Source: Nocardia uniformis NBRC 13702 (GTDB taxonomy: Bacteria; Actinomycetota; Actinomycetes; Mycobacteriales; Mycobacteriaceae). From it: DNA of 33,016 nucleotides. The stretch spans positions 1 through 33,016 of the forward strand of contig NZ_BDCE01000124.1 in NCBI RefSeq assembly GCF_001613345.1, in the 5' to 3' direction. A model generated the notes under the pieces. That model saw only the letters and a list, made by a program, of their open reading frames with translations, was not told the origin of the DNA and ran no database searches. The position numbers and the translations under genes are program-made. How positions within the stretch are numbered: the first letter of the stretch is position 1; every line of letters starts with the position of its first letter. Shown one piece after another: positions 24,284 to 32,350 of this stretch.

Positions 24284-25645
24284 TCAGGCGAGTCGGCGCG
24301 GCACCTCTGTGCCGACCGTCGCCCACTTCCCCGAGAGCGCACGCCAGGAGACGGCGATCAGTCGCAGCACCATGAAGGCAACCAGGCCGGACCAGATTCC
24401 GGCTATCCCCCAGTCGAAGGCGAGGGATAGCCAGATGGCGGGCAGGAAGCCGAGCAGGGCCGAACCGAGGGTGGCATTGCGCAGGAAGGCGGCGTCGCCC
24501 GCGCCGAGTAGGACGCCGTCGAGGGCGAACACCACGCCCGCGATGGGGATGATGGCGACGAAGAACCACCACACCACCTGGGTGCGGTCGAGCACCGACG
24601 GGTCGTCGGTGAACAGCCGTGGAATCGCGGTGTAGCCGAGGGCGAATACTCCGGCGAGCAGCACCGCGAACACGGTCGACCAACCGGTGATGCGCCGCGC
24701 CAGTGCCTGGGCTCCGCGCGCGTTGCTCGCGCCCAGCGCCGCGCCGACCAGTGTCTGCGCGGCAATCGCCAGCGAGTCCAGGGTCAGCGCCAGGAAATTC
24801 CACAGCTGCAGCACCAGCTGATGCGCGGCCACCGAGGCCGCCCCGAACCGGGCCGCCACCGCCGCCGCGGAGACGAAGCAGGCCTGAAATGCCAGGCTGC
24901 GGGCAATGAGATCGCGCCCCAACACCAGTTGGGCCTTCATCACCTCCGGATGCGGAGCCAGAGACACTCGCGCCCGCAGCAGCGCCTGCACGAACAACCC
25001 GCCCGTCACGAGCTGCCCGATCACATTGGCCACCGCCGATCCTTCCAGCCCCCAGCGTGGCGCACCGAGCAGCCCGTGCACCAGTATCGGACACAACACG
25101 GCCGAAAGCGCCAGTCCGGCAACGACATACAGCAGCGGACGACGCGTTTGCTGAACTCCGCGCATCCATCCGTTCCCGGCCATGGACAGCAGAATCAACG
25201 GCACCCCGAACGAGGCGATCCGCAACCACGGGAGCGCCTCCTCGGCGATCTCGCCGCCACCCGCGATGGCGCGGACGATCGGACCCGCGAATACCTGCAG
25301 TACGGCGACAATCGCGAGACCCACGCCGAGCGCGAGCCAGCTGGCCTGTACGCCCTCCCCCACGGCTCCGCGCTCATCGCCGCCGCCGTGCCGCCGCGAC
25401 GCCCGCGCGGTGGTGCCGTAACTCAGGAAGGTCAGCTGCGAACTCAATTGCGCCAGGACCAATCCCCCGACGGCGAGTCCGGCCAGCGCCAATGCGCCGA
25501 GCCGTCCGACGACGGCCATATCGAAGAGTAGATAGAGCGGTTCGGCGACCAACACCCCGAGGGTCGGCACCGCGATCCCGAGAATGCGCCGCGGCCCGGC
25601 ACTCGCCACATCCGCCACGGTGCCCGGCCGCGCGTCCGCCGTCAC
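24284..25645 (-). CDS. dinF: MATE-family efflux transporter, DinF type
   Basis: About 453 aa with some twelve hydrophobic helices, e.g. LGIAVPTLGVLVAEPLYLLF at the start and VVWWFFVAIIPIAGVVFALDG near the end. It matches the DinF branch of MATE cation/drug antiporters of the inner membrane (LFDMAVVGRLGALALAGLAVGGL is typical, shown here in two overlapping runs). The GTG at 25645 gives the family length. The frame is open to a GTG at 25819, just 10 nt after the CAR stop, and that longer form cannot be excluded, but its extra 58 residues are polar and have less GC-rich third positions. It runs in the same direction as CAR, so co-transcription is likely. Transported substrate unknown. Confidence 0.85.
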   Translation of the reverse strand: MTADARPGTVADVASAGPRRILGIAVPTLGVLVAEPLYLLFDMAVVGRLGALALAGLAVGGLVLAQLSSQLTFLSYGTTARASRRHGGGDERGAVGEGVQASWLALGVGLAIVAVLQVFAGPIVRAIAGGGEIAEEALPWLRIASFGVPLILLSMAGNGWMRGVQQTRRPLLYVVAGLALSAVLCPILVHGLLGAPRWGLEGSAVANVIGQLVTGGLFVQALLRARVSLAPHPEVMKAQLVLGRDLIARSLAFQACFVSAAAVAARFGAASVAAHQLVLQLWNFLALTLDSLAIAAQTLVGAALGASNARGAQALARRITGWSTVFAVLLAGVFALGYTAIPRLFTDDPSVLDRTQVVWWFFVAIIPIAGVVFALDGVLLGAGDAAFLRNATLGSALLGFLPAIWLSLAFDWGIAGIWSGLVAFMVLRLIAVSWRALSGKWATVGTEVPRRLA

Positions 25646-25829
25646 AATGCCCGAGCCGTCCCGCACCTCGGTCGGCGGCTCGCTACTACTCCCCGAAATC
25701 CCGTCACCATCACCCACGCGATCACGATCGCATACAGCGCCGACAGGATCGGGCCGACCGTCGATGACGCGCCAACCGCGCGGCAAGGCCAGCGGATACT
25801 GCCCCCTGGCCAACCTCACGCGTTCGAGC

Positions 25830-28800
25830 TCAGTCGAGCAGTCCCAGCATTCGCAGGTCGGCCACGAACTTGCCGATCAGCTCCGGCGTCATATGCGGAA
25901 TATCGCCGTCGGGACCGAGTTCGGCCTGTTGCACCGCCGCGCGGAACCGCTTCGCGGGCAGGGCGGCACCGCGTAATGCCGGGGCGGGCCTGCGGTAGGC
26001 ATGCAGTAGCGGCAGCACCGAATGCTGACGTTGCCGTTCCGGCAGTGCCCGCAGCGCCGTTTCGAAACGGGTGAGCCACTCGGCGTAATCGTCGATGCGC
26101 TCGATCGGCTGACCCTGTTCGATCAGCCAATCGACGAAGGTATCCAGGGAGATCCCGTCGTCGTGCGGGTTGAGCACGTCGAAGGTTTCGAATCCGGTGG
26201 TCACCGACGCGCCCAGTGCGGTGACGGCCGCGGCGGTGAAATCCGCTGGGAGACCGTCATAGTGGGCGCGCTGGCGGTTGCCGCCCGCATCGGTACGGTA
26301 GAAGGATCCCGGCGCGATCCCGGTGGCGAGCAGGCTCAGCAGTAGCCGCGTGAACATATCGGGCAGATTGAGCTGACCGGCGTAGCGGCTGTGCGCCAGG
26401 ATCATATCGGAGCGCAGCACCGCCACCGGTAGACCGAAGCGATCGTGGGCTTCGCGCAATAGGACCTCTCCGGCCCATTTGCTATTGCCGTAGCCATTGG
26501 CGTACCCGTCGTCGACGGTGCGTTCCGGGCTGATCTCGCGGATGTCGCCGTCCTCGGTGAAGGTCTCCGCGGGGATTCCGCCGGCCACCGCCACCGTGGA
26601 CAGATAGGTCACCGGCTTGCGCCGGGCGGTGAGGGCCAGGCGGATCACCTCGGCGGTGCCCACCACATTGGGGCCGAACAGCTGGGCGTACGGCAGCACA
26701 TGGTTCACCAGGGCCGCCGGATGCACGATCAGGTCGACGGTGTCGGCGAGCTCTCGCCAATCCGATTCGCTCAGCCCGAGATTCGGTTCACCGATATCCC
26801 CGGCCAGGACGCGTAGTCGCCGCCGCGCCAGGTCCCGATAGGCCGCTTCCAGTTCCGGATCGCCGGTCGCGAACGCCGCGTCGAGGCGGCGACGGGCTGC
26901 CTCGGAATCGGATCCGCGCACCACACAGATCAGCGTGCCGTTCGAATCATCAAGGCGGCGTAGCCATTCCAATGCCAGAAACCGGCCGAGGTAACCATTG
27001 GCACCCGTCAGCAGTACGGTGCGCGGCGGCTGGGTGGCCGGTGCAACCGTGGTGGCGGCGCGCAGAGTCGCGGCGTCGATAAAGGCTTCCAAAGCTAGAT
27101 CGGTGGCGCGCAGCAGCCCGCCGTCACCGTGTACCGAGGCCACGGTAGGCCGATCCCCGCTGGAATTGCGCTCGGCGGCAATGTACTCGGCCAGCCGCGC
27201 CATATCGGTCGCTGGACCGACGATGACGCCCACCGGCACCTCGATCTCGAAGATTTCCCGCAGCAACGTCGAGAACGACAGCGCCGACAGCGAATCACCG
27301 CCCATATCCGCGAAATGCGCATCCGGCCGCAATTCCGCGACCTCGAGGCCGAGCACCGCACTCGCCGCCCGCCCCACGGTCTCCAGGACCGGCCGGTCGG
27401 CGGCACCGCGCCGCAATGCCGTCAATTCGTCGTCACGCTGTCGCGCCAACTCGGTATACAACTGTTCGAGCCGCTGCCCGTACCGCTCCTTCAGCTTGGG
27501 CCGCAAGAGTTTTCCGATACCTGAGAGCAGCCCGTTCTCGACCGTGAACGGTTCGGTCTCGATGAGAAAGTCACGCGGAACCTCGTAGGGCGCGAGCTCG
27601 GCGTCCTTGGCGATCTGCCGCAACGACTCCCCCACCGCCGCCCGCAACTGATCCGAGCCCAGCAGGTTCTCGACCGGTACCACTACGGCCAGCAGATAGG
27701 CCCGCTCGCTCGATCCGTAGACGAAAATCTGCCGAATCAATGGACTGGTCGAATAGGTCGCCTCCAGGGTGGCCACGGTGACGAACTCACCCTGTGACAG
27801 TTTCAGCACGTTATTGCGCCGGTCCACGTACACCAGATGATCGGGCCCGAGTTCGGCCACGACATCCCCGGTGCGATAGAAGCCGTCCGCGTCGAACATT
27901 TCCGCCGTGATTTCCGGCCGCCGGTAGTACCCCGGGAACATGGTGGTCGTCTTCAGCAGCAATTCCCCACGCGGATAAGGCTTGTCGGTGTGGAAGTAGC
28001 CGAGTTCGGGTACATCGACGAGCTTGTACTCGAGTACCGGGGGCCGCTTGATCCGATTGTCCATCAGGATGCCGCCCCCGGCCTCTGTGGAGCCGTACCC
28101 GTCATGTAGCTCGGTTTCGAGCAGCGATTCCATGAATGTCTTCATCTCGGCCGCCAACGGAGCGCTGGCCGACAGTGCCGTCAGATATCGCCCACCCAGA
28201 GCCTGTTCGCGCAGTTCGTCTTTCACCGCGTTCGCGGCGTCGTCCGGATCGACCCCATCGAGTACCCGCCGATCCACCTCACCCTGATACCGCTGCATCA
28301 GCATCTCGCAGACGCGCGGCACGAACACCAGCTCGGTCGGGCGCACCAGGGCGATATCGTCGAACAGCGTCGACATATCGCTCGCCGTCGCGAAATACGC
28401 TGTCCCGCCGCGCGCCAATGTCCCGTACAGGGTCAGCCGTCCCGCCACATGACTGAGCGGCATGTAGTTCACGGTGATGGCGGGAACCCGAATATCGGTC
28501 GGGGCCAGCCACATAGCGGCCACGAGCCGGTCGGTGTAGATGGCTCCCTTGGGCGCTCCCGTACTCCCCGAGGTGTAGACGAGCAGCGCCAATCGCTCGG
28601 CATAATCCGGAATATGCAGCGGCGCAACCAAATTCGATCCGCGTTCCACCGCATGGCCGAGGGTTTCCAGCCGCACCCCGTCACCGTTCTCGGCCAACCG
28701 CCGCCGCGCCGATTCCAATGCCGCGCACTGGGAATCGACTTCCGCCCTATAGTCGAACACCAGCAGCCGCCGCGGCGCGTATCCGCCGACAATCGCGTCG

Positions 28801-29288
28801 ACCGCGGACTCGAGCAGCTCCGCACTGGCGACCAACATTCGTGGCTCGGTCTCGGCGAGAATCGAATTCCATTGCGATACCGACGCACTCGCCTGCAATG
28901 GCACCGCTACGGCACCGAGCCGCACACAGGCCAGATCCACCACGGCATAGTCCGGACTGGAAAACCCGAGCGTGCACACGATATCCCCGGCCCGCACCGG
29001 ACTCTCGGGATCATCGCGCCACTCGGCCGCCACCGCCCCCGCCCGCGCCCACAATTGCCGATAGGTCATCGCCTCGAACTCGGACGCTTCCGGCGACCGT
29101 CGCCATCCGAGAGCCACGCGGTCGGCGTACCCGGTCATCAGCGCATCGATAATCTCCGCGAGCCGCAGCCCCTCCTGCCGCGCCGCATCGCGAACCGCTG
29201 CATCCGCCAGCACCGCCCGCACCTGCCCATCAGACAGAACATCCGCGATCCGCCGTTCACGCCGTGAAACTACCGCATCGTCGACCAT
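25830..29288 (-). CDS. car: Carboxylic acid reductase (adenylation, carrier and reductase domains)
   Basis: A 1152-aa enzyme reducing aromatic or aliphatic acids to aldehydes with ATP and NADPH. The A domain has the P-loop YTSGSTGAPKGA (about residue 236), DGYGSTEAG and the hinge YVDRRNNVLKLSQGEFV. The carrier domain has GGDSLSAL, serine near residue 665. The thioester reductase domain has TGANGYLGRFLALEWL (about 760) and the catalytic YGNSKWAGE (about 935). Order and length match Nocardia iowensis Car. Its serine must be phosphopantetheinylated, and the likely enzyme, PptT, is encoded about 10 kb away. The ATG at 29288 has GGGAGG 6 nt upstream, favoured over 29294. The MATE gene follows directly. 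The natural substrate is unknown. Confidence 0.96.
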   Translation of the reverse strand: MVDDAVVSRRERRIADVLSDGQVRAVLADAAVRDAARQEGLRLAEIIDALMTGYADRVALGWRRSPEASEFEAMTYRQLWARAGAVAAEWRDDPESPVRAGDIVCTLGFSSPDYAVVDLACVRLGAVAVPLQASASVSQWNSILAETEPRMLVASAELLESAVDAIVGGYAPRRLLVFDYRAEVDSQCAALESARRRLAENGDGVRLETLGHAVERGSNLVAPLHIPDYAERLALLVYTSGSTGAPKGAIYTDRLVAAMWLAPTDIRVPAITVNYMPLSHVAGRLTLYGTLARGGTAYFATASDMSTLFDDIALVRPTELVFVPRVCEMLMQRYQGEVDRRVLDGVDPDDAANAVKDELREQALGGRYLTALSASAPLAAEMKTFMESLLETELHDGYGSTEAGGGILMDNRIKRPPVLEYKLVDVPELGYFHTDKPYPRGELLLKTTTMFPGYYRRPEITAEMFDADGFYRTGDVVAELGPDHLVYVDRRNNVLKLSQGEFVTVATLEATYSTSPLIRQIFVYGSSERAYLLAVVVPVENLLGSDQLRAAVGESLRQIAKDAELAPYEVPRDFLIETEPFTVENGLLSGIGKLLRPKLKERYGQRLEQLYTELARQRDDELTALRRGAADRPVLETVGRAASAVLGLEVAELRPDAHFADMGGDSLSALSFSTLLREIFEIEVPVGVIVGPATDMARLAEYIAAERNSSGDRPTVASVHGDGGLLRATDLALEAFIDAATLRAATTVAPATQPPRTVLLTGANGYLGRFLALEWLRRLDDSNGTLICVVRGSDSEAARRRLDAAFATGDPELEAAYRDLARRRLRVLAGDIGEPNLGLSESDWRELADTVDLIVHPAALVNHVLPYAQLFGPNVVGTAEVIRLALTARRKPVTYLSTVAVAGGIPAETFTEDGDIREISPERTVDDGYANGYGNSKWAGEVLLREAHDRFGLPVAVLRSDMILAHSRYAGQLNLPDMFTRLLLSLLATGIAPGSFYRTDAGGNRQRAHYDGLPADFTAAAVTALGASVTTGFETFDVLNPHDDGISLDTFVDWLIEQGQPIERIDDYAEWLTRFETALRALPERQRQHSVLPLLHAYRRPAPALRGAALPAKRFRAAVQQAELGPDGDIPHMTPELIGKFVADLRMLGLLD

Positions 29289-29360
29289 GACCATCCTCCC
29301 TGCACAATCGCCATCCGGCGCGGCACAGCCAGGACCGGATGTGCGCACCTCAGAATTAAC

Positions 29361-29383
29361 TTAGCTTGCGCAACTATTTTAGG
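29361..29383. promoter_or_regulatory. AT-rich promoter/operator region of car
   Basis: A clearly AT-richer island in the car upstream region holds the palindrome TTGCGCAA (29367-29374) inside TTAGCTTGCGCAACTA. This is one base off the TTAGTTGCGCAACTA type of site seen for MarR- and TetR-like repressors. No regulator gene is adjacent. The remaining part, 29389-29567, shows nothing that I can name. Confidence 0.35.
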
Positions 29384-29567
29384 GTCGCGCTCGGACACCG
29401 CACTGTCAAGAGCCGGACGGTCAGACCGTGGGCGCGCCGCGTTCGCTATCGCCGGTAACGGGTGCCGAAGGAGCAGGGGCTGTGGTGAATCAGACACGGG
29501 CGGTAGCCGCGACGGCCGGGGGCGATCAGCCCGATTCAGCAAGCCTGCAGGTGCGCAGCCAGGCGGT

Positions 29568-29635
29568 AATGCCAGAGAAACGGGCGCCATTCTGTGTCGT
29601 CAGCGGCGCGCTCTGGCGGCTGCGACGCTATTGAC
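29568..29635. repeat. 3'-flank duplicate of 31213-31275
   Basis: This stretch, directly downstream of the first Clp-repeat gene, aligns with the stretch directly downstream of the second one. Both begin ATGCCAGAGAA, and the match runs up to the stop codons. The duplication therefore included non-coding sequence. Confidence 0.55.
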
Positions 29636-29905
29636 CTAGTGAGAAGTGGGGCCTGGGTCACGGTGCGCGAATTCCGCCAAGCGCACGAACACCGTTCGCG
29701 CATCCAGCCCCATCTCCGCGAGTTCTCGGGTCGGAATCGCGGCCGGATCGCGAAGCATGTGCAGTAGTAGATGCTCCGCGCCCATCCGGCTGACCCCTTG
29801 CGCGACAGCGACTTCCTGTCCGCGATGGAGCAGGTTCCAGAGGCGATGCCCGCACTCGACAGCCGCTATTGCGACGCTCGCATTCCCACTCCCGGGGCAT
29901 GTCAT
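29636..29905 (-). CDS. Small single Clp-N-repeat protein, paralogue 1
   Basis: An 89-aa protein. Its core RMGAEHLLLHMLRDPAAI and ELAEMGLDARTVF resemble one repeat of the Clp ATPase N-terminal domain (GTEHLLLGLL ... LGVD in ClpC). Only one repeat is present and there is no ATPase module. The core is identical at 50 of 65 positions to paralogue 2 at 31276-31596. The ATG at 29905 overlaps the stop of the upstream 61-aa gene (ATGA), and GGAG lies 8 nt upstream. A role as adaptor or decoy for Clp machines is possible but unproven. Confidence 0.75.
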   Translation of the reverse strand: MTCPGSGNASVAIAAVECGHRLWNLLHRGQEVAVAQGVSRMGAEHLLLHMLRDPAAIPTRELAEMGLDARTVFVRLAEFAHRDPGPTSH

Positions 29906-30087
29906 ATATCGCTCCTCATGTAGCGGCTCGAATCGGGGCGGATCTTCCCGTCGGCCACGAGCGTGCTGAATGCGGCGGCTTTGGTGGCACAAGTGTCGAT
30001 GTGGCATCCGCGGTGGACCTGCATAGCCAGATGAGGGTCACGTTCGCCGAACTCACGGTTGCCGTGCTGGAGATAGGACAGCTTCAT
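29902..30087 (-). CDS. Small conserved-looking protein, unknown function
   Basis: A 61-aa protein whose stop overlaps the start of the downstream Clp-repeat gene as ATGA, the main reason to believe it. The central part reads MQVHRGCHIDTCATKAAAF, with two cysteines and two histidines (H-x2-C-H-x3-C) that could bind a metal, and ends TLVADGKIRPDSSR. I recall similar short HRGCHxDTC proteins in actinobacteria but cannot name a family. The Shine-Dalgarno is weak. Confidence 0.6.
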   Translation of the reverse strand: MKLSYLQHGNREFGERDPHLAMQVHRGCHIDTCATKAAAFSTLVADGKIRPDSSRYMRSDI

Positions 30088-30239
30088 CGGAGGCCGCTCT
30101 CGGCGTATTCACGCTGGATGCTGCTCGCCATCACACCGCGCTCACCTACCTTGACCGCTGCCGACTGGGTATCGAGTCCCGGCTGGGCGCAGGAGCGAAC
30201 CACGATCTCATCGCATGGGGCCTTCAAAGGGTTCGGGGC
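30088..30239. other. Short gap without a recognised gene
   Basis: About 150 bp between two minus-strand small genes. No hairpin, palindrome or -10 element stood out. It may contain the promoter of the 61-aa/Clp-repeat pair. Confidence 0.3.
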
Positions 30240-30428
30240 TTACTCGGCCTTCTGCTGGTAATCGGCGTAACGGCGAGGAACGGGCGCGGCGGCGGCAAGC
30301 TCGGCCGCCGCGCGCTGGAGCGACACCGCTGCCGGGTGCTCGGCACCGAGCAGGGCGGCCACCTCCTCGCTGATCAGTTGGATCTTGTTTCGCAGGTCTG
30401 CGGACTTGTTGGCATCCAGGTTCGGCAC
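30240..30428 (-). CDS. Small helical protein, unknown function
   Basis: A 62-aa protein (GTG start) beginning 5 nt after the stop of the 87-aa gene, so translation is probably coupled. The sequence ADLRNKIQLISEEVAALLG ... LQRAAAELAAAAP predicts two amphipathic helices. There is no signal peptide and no known domain. Confidence 0.55.
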   Translation of the reverse strand: MPNLDANKSADLRNKIQLISEEVAALLGAEHPAAVSLQRAAAELAAAAPVPRRYADYQQKAE

Positions 30429-30433
30429 GTCGA

Positions 30434-30697
30434 TCAGCCGATTCCCATCCGCTCCAAGGCCCAGTCCCCGGCGGCATCCCTGTCACTGGCGCTGCGCGTG
30501 TAGTGCAGCGGTGGACTCACCCAGCGGTGGCGTCGCCACCCCTGCTGGGGCCGAACCGTCCACCCCCCGAACTCGGGCAGCAGCTTGAAGTTGTTGCCAG
30601 CGTCGCCCGGCGGATTCTTCCAGGATTCGACTGCGACGTGCGTGCGATGCCGCAACCAGAACCAGCGCCGGGACAAAATATCTCGAAGTAGCTTCAT
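30434..30697 (-). CDS. Small Trp/Arg-rich protein, unknown function
   Basis: An 87-aa basic protein with eight tryptophans (RRWFWLRHR, FGGWTVRPQQGWRRHRW). AGGA lies 6 nt before the ATG and starts 1 nt after the TGA of the upstream secreted-protein gene. No membrane span or known motif was found. The last residues, DWALERMGIG, directly precede the next gene. Reading frame and operon position support it; function unknown. Confidence 0.6.
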   Translation of the reverse strand: MKLLRDILSRRWFWLRHRTHVAVESWKNPPGDAGNNFKLLPEFGGWTVRPQQGWRRHRWVSPPLHYTRSASDRDAAGDWALERMGIG

Positions 30698-30706
30698 CGG
30701 TGGTCC

Positions 30707-31129
30707 TCAGCAGGAGATGATGGCGGTGGTGGATACGTTGTTGGCGACACCCCAATCGTCGCCGACGCTCCACGACATCGTATAAGCACCCTGCCACGCC
30801 CCGGGTTCACAATCGAGGTCTCTGGCGGCGACATTGAGGTTCGGATTCGGAATGTCGTTGCTGTCCATGCCGTCGCGTGTGACCCAGTTGCCACCTTCTC
30901 GGCGCTGCAGCCGGAGCGAGATATGGAAGTCGTCGGGCCTGGCAGCGCATGTCACGTATCCAGCGATGAGCACGGCATCGTGTAGAAGGTACGGCTGGGG
31001 TGGTTGGAAGGTGAAGGCGCACGTCGCGTCGCGTGTGGCGACTGGTGTCACGGGTTCGGCGTGGGCGATGGCCGGGGCGGTGAGCGTGGCTGTGACGGCG
31101 GTGAGCAGTCCGACGATTCGCATATTCAT
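30707..31129 (-). CDS. Small secreted protein, unknown function
   Basis: A 140-aa protein with a clear Sec signal peptide: MNMR, hydrophobic IVGLLTAVTATLTAPAI, cleavage after AHA. The mature part of about 118 residues has four cysteines, likely two disulphides, and alternating hydrophobic residues suggesting a beta sandwich (HISLRLQRREGGNWVTRDG; YTMSWSVGDDWG). The ATG at 31129 has AGGA 7 nt upstream; a second in-frame ATG lies at 31123. It heads a three-gene run with the 87-aa and 62-aa genes. Confidence 0.75.
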   Translation of the reverse strand: MNMRIVGLLTAVTATLTAPAIAHAEPVTPVATRDATCAFTFQPPQPYLLHDAVLIAGYVTCAARPDDFHISLRLQRREGGNWVTRDGMDSNDIPNPNLNVAARDLDCEPGAWQGAYTMSWSVGDDWGVANNVSTTAIISC

Positions 31130-31275
31130 GATGGTTTCCTGTTGGTTCAGTTGTGGCAGTGCGTGTTTCGGATAAGCGCATCCCCGGCGCAGTGCTTCGG
31201 GGATGCCAGGAGATGCCAGAGAATCGGGTGCGTATTCCGTGTTGTGGGCGGTGCTCGCGCCGCTGCGATACTCAT

Positions 31276-31596
31276 TCAGTGGCTCGGTGAGTTCGGAGGG
31301 TCCGCCACGCGTTGCGCGTAGTCGGCCAGACGGGCGAACACGGTCCGCGGATCAAGTCCCATATCCGCCAGCTCTCGGCTAGGTATCGCGCCGGGGTCAC
31401 GGAGCATGTGCAGCAGCAGATGCTCAGCGCCCATCCGGCGGGCTCCCTCGGCCGCCGCGACCTCGAGTCCACAGTGGAGCAGCTCCCACAGGCGGTGCCC
31501 ACATTCGACAGTCGCCGCCGCGACCGTTGCGTTCTCCCATGCGTGCCGCCCCGACCGATCCGCCGCGCGTTCCGTCTCCCGCTCGGCCTCGGTCAT
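31276..31596 (-). CDS. Small single Clp-N-repeat protein, paralogue 2
   Basis: A 106-aa protein with an acidic N-terminus (MTEAERETERAAD) and the same Clp-type repeat as paralogue 1: RMGAEHLLLHMLRDPGAI, ELADMGLDPRTVFARL. The ATG overlaps the stop of the wHTH gene (ATGA at 31593-31596), so it is the last of four coupled genes. The open frame extends upstream to 31881 but that part is out of keeping with the overlap. There is no ATPase domain. Confidence 0.75.
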   Translation of the reverse strand: MTEAERETERAADRSGRHAWENATVAAATVECGHRLWELLHCGLEVAAAEGARRMGAEHLLLHMLRDPGAIPSRELADMGLDPRTVFARLADYAQRVADPPNSPSH

Positions 31597-32003
31597 CGGA
31601 TGATCCAGCCGGGTTTGTCGTCCACCCACACGTCCGGCACACGGATATCGCCGCGCGAGATCCGCGGCCACAGACCAGCGTTCGCGCAGTCGTGCGTCCG
31701 GCACATCGTCACCGTGTCCGCGCACACCAGCGTCGGGTGCGGCCAGCGCAGCGCGGGCGGCACCGCGCTCCCGACGACATGGCCGGGTGTCCACGCCTGG
31801 ATGGTGGGCAGCGCCCAGCCCGGCCAACGACCGACCATCACGACCGGTGGCGGCACCCAGAACGGGCCATGTACCCGCCACCGCTGCAACCGGTCATATG
31901 ACACGCCCGTCTCACGGGCGAACCGGCGCAGCCCGAGATAGCGACGCACCCCGACATCGAGGCGGGCGCGCGCTGGGGGCATCGTCGACAGAATCGCGCT
32001 CAC
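31593..32003 (-). CDS. Putative wHTH (excisionase/AlpA-like) DNA-binding protein
   Basis: A 136-aa protein. Residues about 20-60 read YLGLRRFARETGVSYDRLQ, then RWR, PPPVVMVGRWPGWALPTIQA, the layout of MerR/AlpA-type winged helices where a helix-turn-helix (FARETGVSYDRLQRW) is followed by a wing. The remaining half has three cysteines and two histidines (CADTVTMCRTHDC), perhaps a metal site, and many Trp. The GTG start overlaps the upstream stop (GTGA at 32000-32003) and its stop overlaps the next start. Excisionase-like proteins occur in mobile elements, but no integrase is visible here. Confidence 0.65.
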   Translation of the reverse strand: MSAILSTMPPARARLDVGVRRYLGLRRFARETGVSYDRLQRWRVHGPFWVPPPVVMVGRWPGWALPTIQAWTPGHVVGSAVPPALRWPHPTLVCADTVTMCRTHDCANAGLWPRISRGDIRVPDVWVDDKPGWIIR

Positions 32004-32350
32004 CGCGACCCCATGTCGGCGGGCGGGTCAGGTGGAATGATCCAGCGCACGTAGATGTCCCCGGTATCAACCGCGATCACGTCGACAACAGCGACCAGGG
32101 CGTCGGGCACCCGCCCGTCGAAATGGTCGAGACCAGGCACGACCACCGCCTCGGCCTGCGCGGCGCGCACGACGTTGATCAGTCGTCGCACCGGGTCGTC
32201 GGTGTGTGGACCGAACACGATGGTTTTGGCAACGGTGTAGCCGAGACGCTTCGCGAGACTGCGGCTCTGCAATTCGTCCCAGGGCTGCCGCGCCCCGGAC
32301 ACGTCCGCGCGCAGATAGCCGACGGCGGTCGGGATCTCGAGCATCGTCAC
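32000..32350 (-). CDS. Degenerate serine-recombinase-like protein
   Basis: A 116-aa protein resembling only the catalytic fold of resolvase/invertase recombinases: strand GYLRADVSG where the family has YxRVS, then SLAKRLGYTVAKTIVF, and DDPVRRLINVVRAAQAEAVV-V-PGLDHFDG where the family has a conserved LDRLGR. The arginines of that motif are replaced by His and Asp, and the DNA-binding domain is absent, so recombinase activity is unlikely. It may have been recruited as a structural or regulatory protein. The GTG at 32350 is chosen from its GTGA overlap with the upstream membrane-protein gene. Confidence 0.6.
   Translation of the reverse strand: MTMLEIPTAVGYLRADVSGARQPWDELQSRSLAKRLGYTVAKTIVFGPHTDDPVRRLINVVRAAQAEAVVVPGLDHFDGRVPDALVAVVDVIAVDTGDIYVRWIIPPDPPADMGSR

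Noticed and set aside
29270..29590. Minus-strand ORF across the car promoter
   Set aside because: It overlaps the car start in another frame and the AT-rich promoter island; no domain.
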